Assembly (NCBI RefSeq): GCF_014643535.1
Contig: NZ_BMJQ01000017.1
Coordinates: 1-64,000 of the forward strand
Reading direction: 5' to 3'
Length of the DNA: 64,000 nt
Source of the DNA: Aliidongia dinghuensis
GTDB lineage: Bacteria > Pseudomonadota > Alphaproteobacteria > ATCC43930 > CGMCC-115725
Shown: positions 42,731 to 51,192 of the stretch, in pieces
Layout of the letters: each line of letters begins with the position of its first letter
Position numbering within the stretch: the first letter of the stretch is position 1
Notes under the pieces: generated by a model
Databases searched by the model: none
Seen by the model: only the letters and a program-made list of their open reading frames with translations
What the model was told of the DNA's origin: nothing
Translations under genes and position numbers: made by a program

Positions 42731-42756
42731 TGGCGTGGGGCGCTGGGCCCACGCCA
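42731..42756. repeat. Hairpin just upstream of rnj
   Basis: TGGCGTGGG (42731-42739) pairs perfectly with CCCACGCCA (42748-42756). It lies 25 bp before the rnj start codon (7 bp before the alternative ATG), in the 5' leader if transcription comes from birA. No T-tract follows on the minus strand, so it is more likely a leader structure than a terminator. Confidence 0.4.
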
Positions 42757-42921
42757 GGATCCGGGAAGGCGCCGACGCAGGGCGGCGTCTTCTTCCCGTT
42801 GCGAAGAGAGGAGCAACAGCGGCCGTTCGATCGCTAACGCCGACGCGGGCCGATTGGCGGGGTCAAATCTCACGTCGTCAATATCGGGCCCGACAGCCGC
42901 GCCCGCAACGGACATCGCCGC

Positions 42922-43710
42922 CTAGGCTCCTATGACGGGCGCGAAATTGACGTCGCCCGTCGTGATCCGATGGCGCCCGGCCAGGGTCTCCAGCACCAGC
43001 GCGCCGTCGGGATCGAGGTCGATGAACCGGCCACGCACCAGATCGTCGCCCTGCCGAACCTCGAGCGCCTCGCCGAGACCGCGGGCGAGCGCCAGCCAGC
43101 GGGTCCGGATGGCACCAAAGCCGCCCTGCTGCCAATCCTCGAACCGGGCAGAGAGCGCGCCATAGAGCAGTTCGAGCGCCATGCGCGCATCGGCCGTTCC
43201 GCCCAGCGCATGGAGCGCCGTCGCCGGATAGGGCGTGACGGTCGGCGCCGACACGATGTTGACACCCATGCCCAGCACGAGCCAGTCGATCGTGGCGTTC
43301 GGCCCCGATTGGGCCTCGAGCAGGATGCCGGCGATCTTGCTGCCGTCGGCCAGCACGTCGTTCGGCCATTTGAGCGCCACCGGCACCGCGGCCGGCAACA
43401 GCACCCGCACCGTTTCGGCGATGGCGAGGGCTGCGACGAACCCGAGCTCGGCCGCCCGGGCTGGTAACACCGCGGGCCGCAGGATGCAGGAAGTATAAAG
43501 GTTGCCGCGCGGGCTGTGCCATTGGCGATCGAGCCGCCCGCGGCCGGCTGTCTGTTCCTGCGCCCAGACGAGCGTGCCGTGCGCGGCGCCGGCCGACGCC
43601 AGCCGCTTGGCCTCGTCGCTGGTCGAGCCGACCGTATCGCGGAGAACCGCCGTGAAAGGCGACGGCAGGGTAAGGCCGCCGCCCAGTCCGGCGTTCTCCG
43701 ACGAAGTCAT
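42922..43710 (-). CDS. birA: Biotin--[acetyl-CoA-carboxylase] ligase
   Basis: A 262-residue biotin protein ligase. It starts MTSSENAGLGGGLTLPSPF by an ATGA overlap with nuoN. TVGSTSDEAKRLASAGAAHGTLVWAQEQTAGRGRLDRQWHSP contains the biotinyl-AMP loop G-R-G-R, and ALKWPNDVLADGSKIAGILLE carries the catalytic Lys. The C-terminal domain ends GRHRITTGDVNFAPVIG. There is no N-terminal helix-turn-helix, so it is a class I ligase without repressor function. In relatives a type III pantothenate kinase often follows, but here a 200-bp gap leads to rnj. Confidence 0.95.
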   Translation of the reverse strand: MTSSENAGLGGGLTLPSPFTAVLRDTVGSTSDEAKRLASAGAAHGTLVWAQEQTAGRGRLDRQWHSPRGNLYTSCILRPAVLPARAAELGFVAALAIAETVRVLLPAAVPVALKWPNDVLADGSKIAGILLEAQSGPNATIDWLVLGMGVNIVSAPTVTPYPATALHALGGTADARMALELLYGALSARFEDWQQGGFGAIRTRWLALARGLGEALEVRQGDDLVRGRFIDLDPDGALVLETLAGRHRITTGDVNFAPVIGA

Positions 43711-45158
43711 CCCTGGAACAGCGAGGCCGCCGCCGCCTCGGCCGTTGCGACGAGCGGCGCCGGGATCAGGATGAACAGCAGGATGACGAGCGTCGTCAGC
43801 GCCATGACGACGCGTACGGCGCCGCCACCGGCCGACGTGTCGAGCGCCTCGGCCGGGGTGTCGAAGTACATCATCTTGATGATGCGGATGTAGTAGTAGC
43901 AGCCCACGACGCTGGCCAGCACGCCGAAGACGGCGAGCCACACCAGGCCGGCATGGATCGCCGACATGAAGATGATGAACTTCGGCACGAAGCCCGCGAG
44001 CGGCGGCACGCCAGCCATCGAGAACATGAACACGGCGAGCGCCGCCGCGGTCAGCGGCTGGCTCTTCGACAGGCCGGCGAGATCGGCGATCTCCTCGACC
44101 GGCTCGCCCCGGCGCTCCATGCACAGGATGACCGAGAAGGCGCCGAGGCTCATGAACAGATAGACCGCGAGATAGATCAGCACGCCGCGCACGCCGTCGG
44201 TGGTCCCGGCGGCGAGGCCGATCAGCGCATAGCCGACATGGCCGATCGAGCTGTAGGCCATCAGGCGCTTGATGTTCGACTGGTTGATCGCGGCGTAGGA
44301 GCCCAGCACCATGGAGGCGAACGAGATCGCCCAGATGATCTGCTGCCACTGGTGCGCCAGGTGGCCCAGGGGCTCGATCATGACGCGCAGGAACAGCGAC
44401 AGGGCCGCGATCTTCGGGCCGACCGCAAAGAAGCTCGTGACCGGCGTCGGCGCGCCCTCGTAGACATCCGGCGTCCACATGTGGAACGGCACGGCCGAGC
44501 ACTTGAACGCGATGCCGACCGACAGGAACACGACGCCGATGATGAGGCCGATCGAGCTCGTGCCGGCCTCCGTGCTGAGCAGCTTCGCCAGCTGGTCGAA
44601 GTTGGTGGTGCCGGCGAAGCCGTAGATCCAGGACGAGCCGAACAGCAGCATGCCGGAGCTGAGCGCACCGAGCACGAAGTACTTGAGGCCCGCCTCGGTC
44701 GACTTCACCGTGTCGCGCTTGAAGGCGGCCAGCACGTAGAGCGACAGGCTCTGCAACTCGAGGCCGACATAGAGCGAGATCAGGTCGTTGGCCGAGACCA
44801 TCGCCATCATGCCGATGGTCGCGAACAGGATCAGGATCGGGAACTCGAACCGGTCGACCTTGGCCCGCTCGTTGAACTGGCGCGCCATCACGATCGAGAC
44901 CGCCGAGCCGATCAGGATCAGCGATTTCATGAAGACCGCGAACTGCTCGGTCACGAACATGCCGCTGAAGGTGACGGTACGGCTCGCGGGACCGCGCTCG
45001 ACCAGCACGAAATCGACGATCAGCGCCAAGACGCTCAGCCACGAGACGACAGCGGAGGTGCGGTCGGCCCGGAACACGCCGACCATCATCAGCGCCATCG
45101 CGGCGACGGCGAGGAACAGCTCCGGCAGCGCCGGCGAAAGATCGGGAACGGGCATCAT
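43707..45158 (-). CDS. nuoN: NADH-quinone oxidoreductase subunit N
   Basis: A 483-residue membrane subunit of complex I, one of three antiporter-like proton channels. The start ATG at 45158 overlaps the nuoM stop (TGATG), giving MMPVPDLSPALPELFLA. Conserved segments are SLYVGLELQSLSLYVLAAF with the key Glu, GLKYFVLGALSSGMLLFGSS with the central Lys region, AVPFHMWTPDVYEGAPTPVT and LMAYSSIGHVGYAL. About 14 membrane helices. Last gene of the nuo operon, followed without a gap by birA. Confidence 0.96.
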   Translation of the reverse strand: MMPVPDLSPALPELFLAVAAMALMMVGVFRADRTSAVVSWLSVLALIVDFVLVERGPASRTVTFSGMFVTEQFAVFMKSLILIGSAVSIVMARQFNERAKVDRFEFPILILFATIGMMAMVSANDLISLYVGLELQSLSLYVLAAFKRDTVKSTEAGLKYFVLGALSSGMLLFGSSWIYGFAGTTNFDQLAKLLSTEAGTSSIGLIIGVVFLSVGIAFKCSAVPFHMWTPDVYEGAPTPVTSFFAVGPKIAALSLFLRVMIEPLGHLAHQWQQIIWAISFASMVLGSYAAINQSNIKRLMAYSSIGHVGYALIGLAAGTTDGVRGVLIYLAVYLFMSLGAFSVILCMERRGEPVEEIADLAGLSKSQPLTAAALAVFMFSMAGVPPLAGFVPKFIIFMSAIHAGLVWLAVFGVLASVVGCYYYIRIIKMMYFDTPAEALDTSAGGGAVRVVMALTTLVILLFILIPAPLVATAEAAAASLFQG

Positions 45159-46687
45159 CACTTCACCACCGAGACTGCGTCGGCCGCGGCCACGCTCGGC
45201 CGGGGCAGCGAGGCGATGTGACCGCGATCGATCACGAAATTGACCGCCGGCTTCATCGGCTCGAGGAACGAGGACGGGTAGATGCCCATCCAGAAGACGA
45301 GCACGATCAGCGGCGCGAAAATCAGCTTCTCGCGCCACGTGAGGTCGAGCATGGCACGCACGTCCTCGCGCGTGATCTTGCCGAAGATCACCCGGCGATA
45401 GAGGTAGAGCATGTAGGCGGCGCCCAGGATGGTGCCCGTGGTCGCGAGGAAGCCCACCCAGGTGTTCGTCGCGAACGCGCCGTTCAGCACCAGGAATTCG
45501 CCGACGAAGCCCGAGGTGCCGGGCAGGCCGATCGACGCCATCATGAAGATCATGAAGACGAAGGCATAGTTCGGCATGTTCTCGGCCAGGCCGCCGTAGC
45601 GCGCGATCTCGCGGGTATGCAGCCGGTCATAGACGACGCCGACGCAGAGGAACAAGGCGCCCGACACGAAACCGTGGCTGATCATGGTGATGAGTGCGCC
45701 CTGCACGCCCTGCTGCGACAGCGTGAAGATGCCGATCGTGACGAAGCCCATGTGGGCGACCGAGGAATAGGCGATCAGCTTCTTCATGTCCTCCTGCGCC
45801 AGCGCCACCAGCGACGTGTAGATGATCGCGATGACGGAGAGCGCATAGACGAGCGGCGCGAAAGTGGCGCTCGCGTCCGGGAACACCGGCACCGAGAAGC
45901 GCAGGAAACCGTACGCACCCATCTTCAGCAGCACGCCGGCCAGGATGACCGAGCCCGCGGTCGGCGCCTCGACATGCGCGTCCGGCAGCCAGGTATGGAC
46001 CGGCCACATCGGCACCTTGACCGCGAAGGACGCGAAGAACGCGAGCCACAGGTAGTTCTGCAGCGTCTTCGGCAGGGTCGCGTGCATCGCCGTCGGGATG
46101 TCGGTCGTGCCGAGCTGCCAGTAGATCGCGAGGATCGCGAGCAGCATCAGGACCGAGCCCAGGAACGTGTAGAGAAAGAACTTGAACGCCGCGTAGACGC
46201 GCCGCTGGCCGCCCCAGATGCCGATGATCAGGAACATCGGGATCAGCACGCCTTCGAAGAAGATGTAGAAGACGATGAGATCAAGCGCGCAGAACATGCC
46301 GACCATCATCGTCTCGAGGATGAGGAAGGCGAGCATGTATTCCTTGACGCGCGTGTGGATCGCCTCCCACGAGGCGAGCACGCAGATCGGCGTCAAGAGC
46401 GTCGACAACAGCACGAAGAACAGCGAAATGCCGTCGATGCCCATGTGGTAGGCGATGTGGAGGCTCGGCATCCAGTCCGCCTGCTCGACGAACTGGAAGT
46501 CGGCACTCTTCGAATCGAAGCCCGTCCAGAGCGGGATCGACAGCGCGAAGGTGATGAGAGAGGTCCAGAGCGCGATCCAGCGGGCATTGCGCGCGACGAG
46601 TTCCTCGTCGCCGCGCAGCACCAGGATGAACGCGCCACCCACCAGCGGCAGGAAGGTGACCAGCGACAGGAGCGGCCAGTTGCTCAT
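45158..46687 (-). CDS. nuoM: NADH-quinone oxidoreductase subunit M
   Basis: A 509-residue antiporter-like membrane subunit. SLHIAYHMGIDGISLFFVLLS and LIVFYIFFEGVLIPMFLIIGIWG (key Glu) are the first signatures. KVPMWPVHTWLPDAHVEAPTAGSVILAG and LIAYSSVAHMGFVTIGIF hold the channel Lys and His residues. GLPGTSGFVGEFLVL and PLIVLVFWMGIYPSSFLEP close the protein. It lies 7 bp behind nuoL. Confidence 0.96.
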   Translation of the reverse strand: MSNWPLLSLVTFLPLVGGAFILVLRGDEELVARNARWIALWTSLITFALSIPLWTGFDSKSADFQFVEQADWMPSLHIAYHMGIDGISLFFVLLSTLLTPICVLASWEAIHTRVKEYMLAFLILETMMVGMFCALDLIVFYIFFEGVLIPMFLIIGIWGGQRRVYAAFKFFLYTFLGSVLMLLAILAIYWQLGTTDIPTAMHATLPKTLQNYLWLAFFASFAVKVPMWPVHTWLPDAHVEAPTAGSVILAGVLLKMGAYGFLRFSVPVFPDASATFAPLVYALSVIAIIYTSLVALAQEDMKKLIAYSSVAHMGFVTIGIFTLSQQGVQGALITMISHGFVSGALFLCVGVVYDRLHTREIARYGGLAENMPNYAFVFMIFMMASIGLPGTSGFVGEFLVLNGAFATNTWVGFLATTGTILGAAYMLYLYRRVIFGKITREDVRAMLDLTWREKLIFAPLIVLVFWMGIYPSSFLEPMKPAVNFVIDRGHIASLPRPSVAAADAVSVVK

Positions 46688-46694
46688 CAGATCC

Positions 46695-48623
46695 TCACCG
46701 CTGAGACAGAAGGTACCACGACACCAGGCACAGCACGCCTATGAGCATCGCGAACGCATAGTGATAGACATAGCCGGTCTGGAGCTTGCTCGCCCGGCGC
46801 GACAGGCCGCGGGTGACGGCCGCGACGCCGTCGGGGCCGAGCCCGTCGATGATCATGCCATCGCCGCCCTTCCACAGGCCCCAGCCGAGCCACATGGCCG
46901 GCTTGACCACGAGGAAGTCGTAGATCTCGTCGAAGTACCACTTGTTGAGGCACGCGAGATAAAGCGTCTTCGCCGCCGAGGTGAAGGCACCGGGCAGGCT
47001 CGGCACCGCGACGTAGAAGACCCAGGCGAGCACGATGCCGGCGACGCCGACGATGAGCGCCATATAGCTCATGAGCGGCGGGATCTCCTCGCGCGCGGCC
47101 AGGCCCGGATGGCTGTCGAGGATCAGGATCGACTTGCCCCAGAACTCTTTCAGGCCCTCGCCCACGAAGTCCGCATTGCCGAGCCAGCCGGCAAACACCG
47201 CACCGATCGCGAGTACGATCAGCGGCACGACCATGACCATCGGCGACTCATGCACATGCTCGAGCGTGTGATGGTCCGCGCGGCTCTTGCCGTGGAACGT
47301 CATGAACAGGAGACGCCACGAGTAGAAGCTGGTCAGGAACGCAGCCGCGATGCCGAGCCAGTAGGCGAAATGGCCGTACGGCGTCCCGGCGGCATAGGCC
47401 GCCTCGATGATCGTGTCCTTGGACCAGTAACCGGCGAACGGCGGGATGCCGGCGAGCGCCAGGTTGCCGATCCACATCATCACGTAGGTGACAGGGATCA
47501 GCTTCCAAAGGCCGCCCATCTTGCGCATGTCCTGCTCGCCCGACATGGCATGGATGACCGAGCCGGCGCTGAGGAACAGGAGCGCCTTGAAGGATGCGTG
47601 GGTCGCCAGGTGGAACATCGCGGCCGGATAGGCCGAGACGCCAGCAGCGAAGACCATGTATCCGAGCTGGCTGCAGGTCGAGTACGCGATGACGCGCTTG
47701 ATGTCGTTCTGCGCCATGCCGACCGAGGCCGCGAAGATCGCCGTCGCAGCGCCGATGATCGCAATGAAGTGGAGCGCATCGTTCGAGTACTCGAGCAACG
47801 GCGACAGCCGGCACACCATGAACACGCCGGCAGTCACCATGGTCGCGGCATGGATGAGGGCCGAGACCGGGGTCGGGCCTTCCATCGCGTCCGGCAGCCA
47901 GGTGTGCAGGCCCAGCTGCGCCGACTTACCCATGGCGCCGATGAACAGCAGGATCGAGGTGCAGGTGAGCGCGTCGACATCCCACGACAGGAAATGGAAC
48001 GTCTTGCCGACGGCACCGGGCGCCGCCGCGAAGATCTGGTCGAACTGCAGCGTGCCGAACAGGAAGAAGGCCGCGAAGATGCCAAGCGAGAAGCCGAAGT
48101 CGCCGATGCGGTTGACGACGAAGGCCTTGATCGCCGCGGCATTGGCCGACGGGCGGTCGTACCAGAAGCCGATCAGCAGATAAGACGCGAGACCGACGCC
48201 CTCCCAGCCGAAAAACATCTGCACCAGATTGTCGGCCGTCACCAGCATCAGCATGGCGAAGGTAAACAGCGACAGATAGGCCATGAAGCGCGGGATCGAG
48301 TGATCGTGCGACATGTAGCCGATCGAATAGACATGGACCATCGACGACACGCCGGTCACGACGATCAGCATGACCGCAGTGAGCGTATCGAGGCGGATTG
48401 CCCAGTCGACGGACAGCGGACCCGTGTCGATCCAGTTCAGGAGCGAGATGGTCTGTGTGTGGTGGTCGAGCGCCACATCCTTGAACACCAGGACCGAGAG
48501 TGCGGCGGCCACGAGCACGCAGCCGCAGGTGATCAGTTGCGAGACGCGGTCGCCCAGCGTGCGTCCGAGCAGGCCGACGATGATCGCCGCGATGAGCGGC
48601 AGAAAGACGATGGCGGTAGCCAT
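46695..48623 (-). CDS. nuoL: NADH-quinone oxidoreductase subunit L
   Basis: A 642-residue distal antiporter-like subunit with the lateral C-terminal helix. MVHVYSIGYMSHDHSIPRF and LVQMFFGWEGVGLASYLLIGFWY carry the conserved Asp and Glu. MGKSAQLGLHTWLPDAMEGPTPVSALIHAATMV is the central channel signature. RVIAYSTCSQLGYMVFAAG and GGLWKLIPVTY follow, and the C-terminal region WYFDEIYDFLVVKPAMWLG forms the amphipathic arm and last helix. nuoK is 6 bp upstream. Confidence 0.96.
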   Translation of the reverse strand: MATAIVFLPLIAAIIVGLLGRTLGDRVSQLITCGCVLVAAALSVLVFKDVALDHHTQTISLLNWIDTGPLSVDWAIRLDTLTAVMLIVVTGVSSMVHVYSIGYMSHDHSIPRFMAYLSLFTFAMLMLVTADNLVQMFFGWEGVGLASYLLIGFWYDRPSANAAAIKAFVVNRIGDFGFSLGIFAAFFLFGTLQFDQIFAAAPGAVGKTFHFLSWDVDALTCTSILLFIGAMGKSAQLGLHTWLPDAMEGPTPVSALIHAATMVTAGVFMVCRLSPLLEYSNDALHFIAIIGAATAIFAASVGMAQNDIKRVIAYSTCSQLGYMVFAAGVSAYPAAMFHLATHASFKALLFLSAGSVIHAMSGEQDMRKMGGLWKLIPVTYVMMWIGNLALAGIPPFAGYWSKDTIIEAAYAAGTPYGHFAYWLGIAAAFLTSFYSWRLLFMTFHGKSRADHHTLEHVHESPMVMVVPLIVLAIGAVFAGWLGNADFVGEGLKEFWGKSILILDSHPGLAAREEIPPLMSYMALIVGVAGIVLAWVFYVAVPSLPGAFTSAAKTLYLACLNKWYFDEIYDFLVVKPAMWLGWGLWKGGDGMIIDGLGPDGVAAVTRGLSRRASKLQTGYVYHYAFAMLIGVLCLVSWYLLSQR

Positions 48624-48629
48624 AGGGTC

Positions 48630-48938
48630 CTAGCCCCTCATCAGGTTGATGTCCTCAACCGCGATGGTGCCGCGGTTGCGGAAATAGACGACCAGGATGG
48701 CGAGACCGATCGCCGCCTCGGCGGCGGCGACGGTCAGCACGAACATGGCGAACACCTGGCCGGTGAGGTCGCCTAGGAAGCTCGAGAACGCCACGAAATT
48801 GATGTTGACGGAGAGCAGCATGAGCTCGACCGACATCAGGATGATGATGACGTTCCGGCGGTTGAGGAAGATGCCGAAGATCCCGAGCGTGAACAGCAGC
48901 GCCGCCACGACCAGGTAATGGGCAAGACCGATTTCCAT
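48630..48938 (-). CDS. nuoK: NADH-quinone oxidoreductase subunit K
   Basis: A 102-residue three-helix membrane subunit. It begins MEIGLAHYLVVAALLFTLGI. ILMSVELMLLSVNINFVAFS contains the conserved Glu of helix 2, and TVAAAEAAIGLAILVVYFRNRG the second conserved Glu, both on the proton path. The length is standard. Confidence 0.97.
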   Translation of the reverse strand: MEIGLAHYLVVAALLFTLGIFGIFLNRRNVIIILMSVELMLLSVNINFVAFSSFLGDLTGQVFAMFVLTVAAAEAAIGLAILVVYFRNRGTIAVEDINLMRG

Positions 48939-48962
48939 GGCTCCATTCCCTCTCGTTGCGGC

Positions 48963-49577
48963 TCAGATGCCGTGGCCCGTCGGCACCTTGACGACCTCGA
49001 TCGTCTCGGCGCGCGAGCGGCTCACCTGGGTCGCGATCGCCTGGCGGCGCACGCCGGAGCGCCGGCGGTGCGTCAGCACGATGGCGCCGATCATGGCGAC
49101 CAGCAGCACCAGGCCCGAGCCCTCGAACGCGTAGATGTAGCGGGTGTAGAGGATCGACCCGAGCGCCTGGGTATTGGTGGCGCTGACGAGCGGCGCCACG
49201 ACCGGCGCGGTATGGCTCGCGACCTCGGGGGCGACGGCCCAGGCGCCGACGACGACGACCAGTTCGGCCAGCAACACGGTGCCGACCGTCAGGCCCAGCG
49301 CCAGGTTCCGGCGGATGCCGCGCCGGAGCGCTGCGAAGTTGATGTCGAGCATCATGACGACGAACAGGAACAGCACCGCGACCGCGCCGACATAGACGAC
49401 GACCAGGATCATCGCCAGGAACTCGGCGCCCACGAGCACGAACAGGCCGGCGGCATTGAAGAAGGCGAGGATGAGGAACAGCACGGAATGCACAGGATTG
49501 CGCGCCGTGATGACCATCAGGCCCGACAGTATCAGGATGCCGGCAAAGAGATAGAAGGCCAGGGCCGAAAGGATCAT
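48963..49577 (-). CDS. nuoJ: NADH-quinone oxidoreductase subunit J
   Basis: A 204-residue membrane subunit with five helices. LSGLMVITARNPVHSVLFLILAFFNAAGLF is the N-terminal signature, and FLAMILVVVYVGAVAVLFLFVVMMLD contains the pi-bulge helix TM3 that transmits coupling. The C-terminal tail after the last helix is longer than in E. coli and basic (RRRSGVRRQAIATQVSRSR). nuoI ends 45 bp upstream. Confidence 0.95.
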   Translation of the reverse strand: MILSALAFYLFAGILILSGLMVITARNPVHSVLFLILAFFNAAGLFVLVGAEFLAMILVVVYVGAVAVLFLFVVMMLDINFAALRRGIRRNLALGLTVGTVLLAELVVVVGAWAVAPEVASHTAPVVAPLVSATNTQALGSILYTRYIYAFEGSGLVLLVAMIGAIVLTHRRRSGVRRQAIATQVSRSRAETIEVVKVPTGHGI

Positions 49578-49622
49578 GCCCGCTCTCCCGCGTTCAGTCG
49601 AATATCCATGCTTCTTTCAGCC

Positions 49623-50111
49623 TCAGCGATAGGGCGCGTCGGCGACGAGGTTCTGGGCGATCTGGTATTCCCACCGGTCGCCATTCGAGAGCAGCTTCTC
49701 CTTGTTGTAGAAGAGCTCCTCGCGGGTCTCGGTCGCGAATTCGAAGTTCGGGCCCTCGACGATCGCATCGACCGGGCAGGCCTCCTGGCAGAGGCCACAG
49801 TAGATGCATTTCGTCATATCGATGTCGTAGCGCGTCGTGCGCCGGCTGCCGTCGTCGCGCGGCTCGGCCTCGATCGTGATGGCAAGCGCCGGGCACACCG
49901 CCTCGCACAGCTTGCAGGCGATGCACCGCTCCTCGCCGTTGGCATAGCGCCGGAGCGCATGCTCGCCGCGGAAGCGCGGGCTCAGCGGCCCCTTCTCATA
50001 GGGATAATTCACGGTCACGGGCTTCTTGAACATGTAGCTCAAGGTCAGCTTCATGCCGGCCAGCAGCTCCCACAGGAGGAACGCCCGTGTCCCGCGCTCG
50101 ATGAACGCCAT
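49623..50111 (-). CDS. nuoI: NADH-quinone oxidoreductase subunit I
   Basis: A 162-residue ferredoxin-like peripheral subunit with clusters N6a and N6b. CIACKLCEAVCPALAI and CIYCGLCQEACPVDAI are the two 4Fe-4S motifs, and the N-terminal helix ELLAGMKLTLSYMFKKPVTVNYPYEKGPLSPRFRGEH docks on NuoH. It transfers electrons from NuoG to NuoB. Confidence 0.97.
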   Translation of the reverse strand: MAFIERGTRAFLLWELLAGMKLTLSYMFKKPVTVNYPYEKGPLSPRFRGEHALRRYANGEERCIACKLCEAVCPALAITIEAEPRDDGSRRTTRYDIDMTKCIYCGLCQEACPVDAIVEGPNFEFATETREELFYNKEKLLSNGDRWEYQIAQNLVADAPYR

Positions 50112-50145
50112 CGCTAGAATCCCTTACCAAATTGAGCGCGCAAGG

Positions 50146-51192
50146 TCAGCCGACCTTGGGCAGCCAGCCCATGCCGACGAGCACGCCCGCGACCACGATC
50201 AGATAAATGAGCGACAGTGGCAGGAAGATCTTCCACCCGAGGCGCATCAGCTGGTCGTACCGGAAGCGCGGGAACGTCGCACGGACCCACAGGAAACAGA
50301 ACAGCACGAACACGGTCTTGAGGAAGAACCAGATCGGCCCCATCCAGTCGTAGCTGAGGAACGCGACATTGATCGGCGGCAGCCAGCCGCCCAGGAACAG
50401 GATGCTGGTCATGGCGCTGACCAGGATCATGTTCATGTATTCGCCGAGATAGAACAGCGCGAAGGTCATCGACGAATATTCGACGAAATAGCCGCCGACC
50501 AGCTCGGACTCGCCCTCGACCAGGTCGAACGGCGAGCGGTTGGTCTCGGCCAGGCCCGACACGAAGAACACGACGGCCATCGGCAGGAGCGGCAGCACGT
50601 ACCAGCCCGGCAGCCACGAGACGCCGAACCAGCCGTGCGACTGGGCCTCGACGATCTGCGACAGGTTCAAGGAGCCGGCGCACAGCAGCACGGTCACGAG
50701 CACGAAGCCCATGGAGACTTCGTAGGACACCATCTGCGCCGCGGCGCGGAGCGAGCCCAGGAACGCGTATTTCGAGTTGGACGCCCAGCCGGCCATGATG
50801 ATGCCGTAGACGCCAAGCGACGAGATCGCGAACAGGAACAGCACGCCGACGTTGATGTTGGCCAGCACCAGGTGCGCGTTGAACGGGATCACCGCCCAGG
50901 CGACGAGCGCCAGGATGAAGGTCATCATCGGCGCCAGCACGAACACGACGCGGTTGGCTCCGCTCGGGATGACCGTCTCCTTGCTCAACAGCTTCAGGCC
51001 GTCGGCCATCGGCTGCAGCAGGCCGAAGGGGCCGACCACGTTCGGGCCGAGGCGCAGCTGGGCGGCCGCCAGCACCTTGCGCTCGAACAGGGTCAAGTAG
51101 GCCATGCCGATCATGAGGCAGATCACGACGGCGATGATGCCACCCAGGATCCACGCGAACGGGACGGCGTAATCCGTCAAGAAATTAGCCAT
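50146..51192 (-). CDS. nuoH: NADH-quinone oxidoreductase subunit H
   Basis: A 348-residue membrane subunit that forms most of the quinone chamber, with eight to nine helices. AYLTLFERKVLAAAQLRLGPNVVGPFGLLQ is the signature 1 region. GWASNSKYAFLGSLRAAAQMVSYEVSMG and ETNRSPFDLVEGESELVGGYFVEYSS hold the conserved acidic residues of the E channel. It overlaps nuoG by 8 bp. Confidence 0.97.
   Translation of the reverse strand: MANFLTDYAVPFAWILGGIIAVVICLMIGMAYLTLFERKVLAAAQLRLGPNVVGPFGLLQPMADGLKLLSKETVIPSGANRVVFVLAPMMTFILALVAWAVIPFNAHLVLANINVGVLFLFAISSLGVYGIIMAGWASNSKYAFLGSLRAAAQMVSYEVSMGFVLVTVLLCAGSLNLSQIVEAQSHGWFGVSWLPGWYVLPLLPMAVVFFVSGLAETNRSPFDLVEGESELVGGYFVEYSSMTFALFYLGEYMNMILVSAMTSILFLGGWLPPINVAFLSYDWMGPIWFFLKTVFVLFCFLWVRATFPRFRYDQLMRLGWKIFLPLSLIYLIVVAGVLVGMGWLPKVG

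Noticed and set aside
46455..48776. 773-codon + strand open frame opposite nuoL
   Set aside because: Composition is dominated by Arg, His, Asp and Glu, as expected for the reverse complement of a hydrophobic gene. nuoL on the other strand is complete and conserved.
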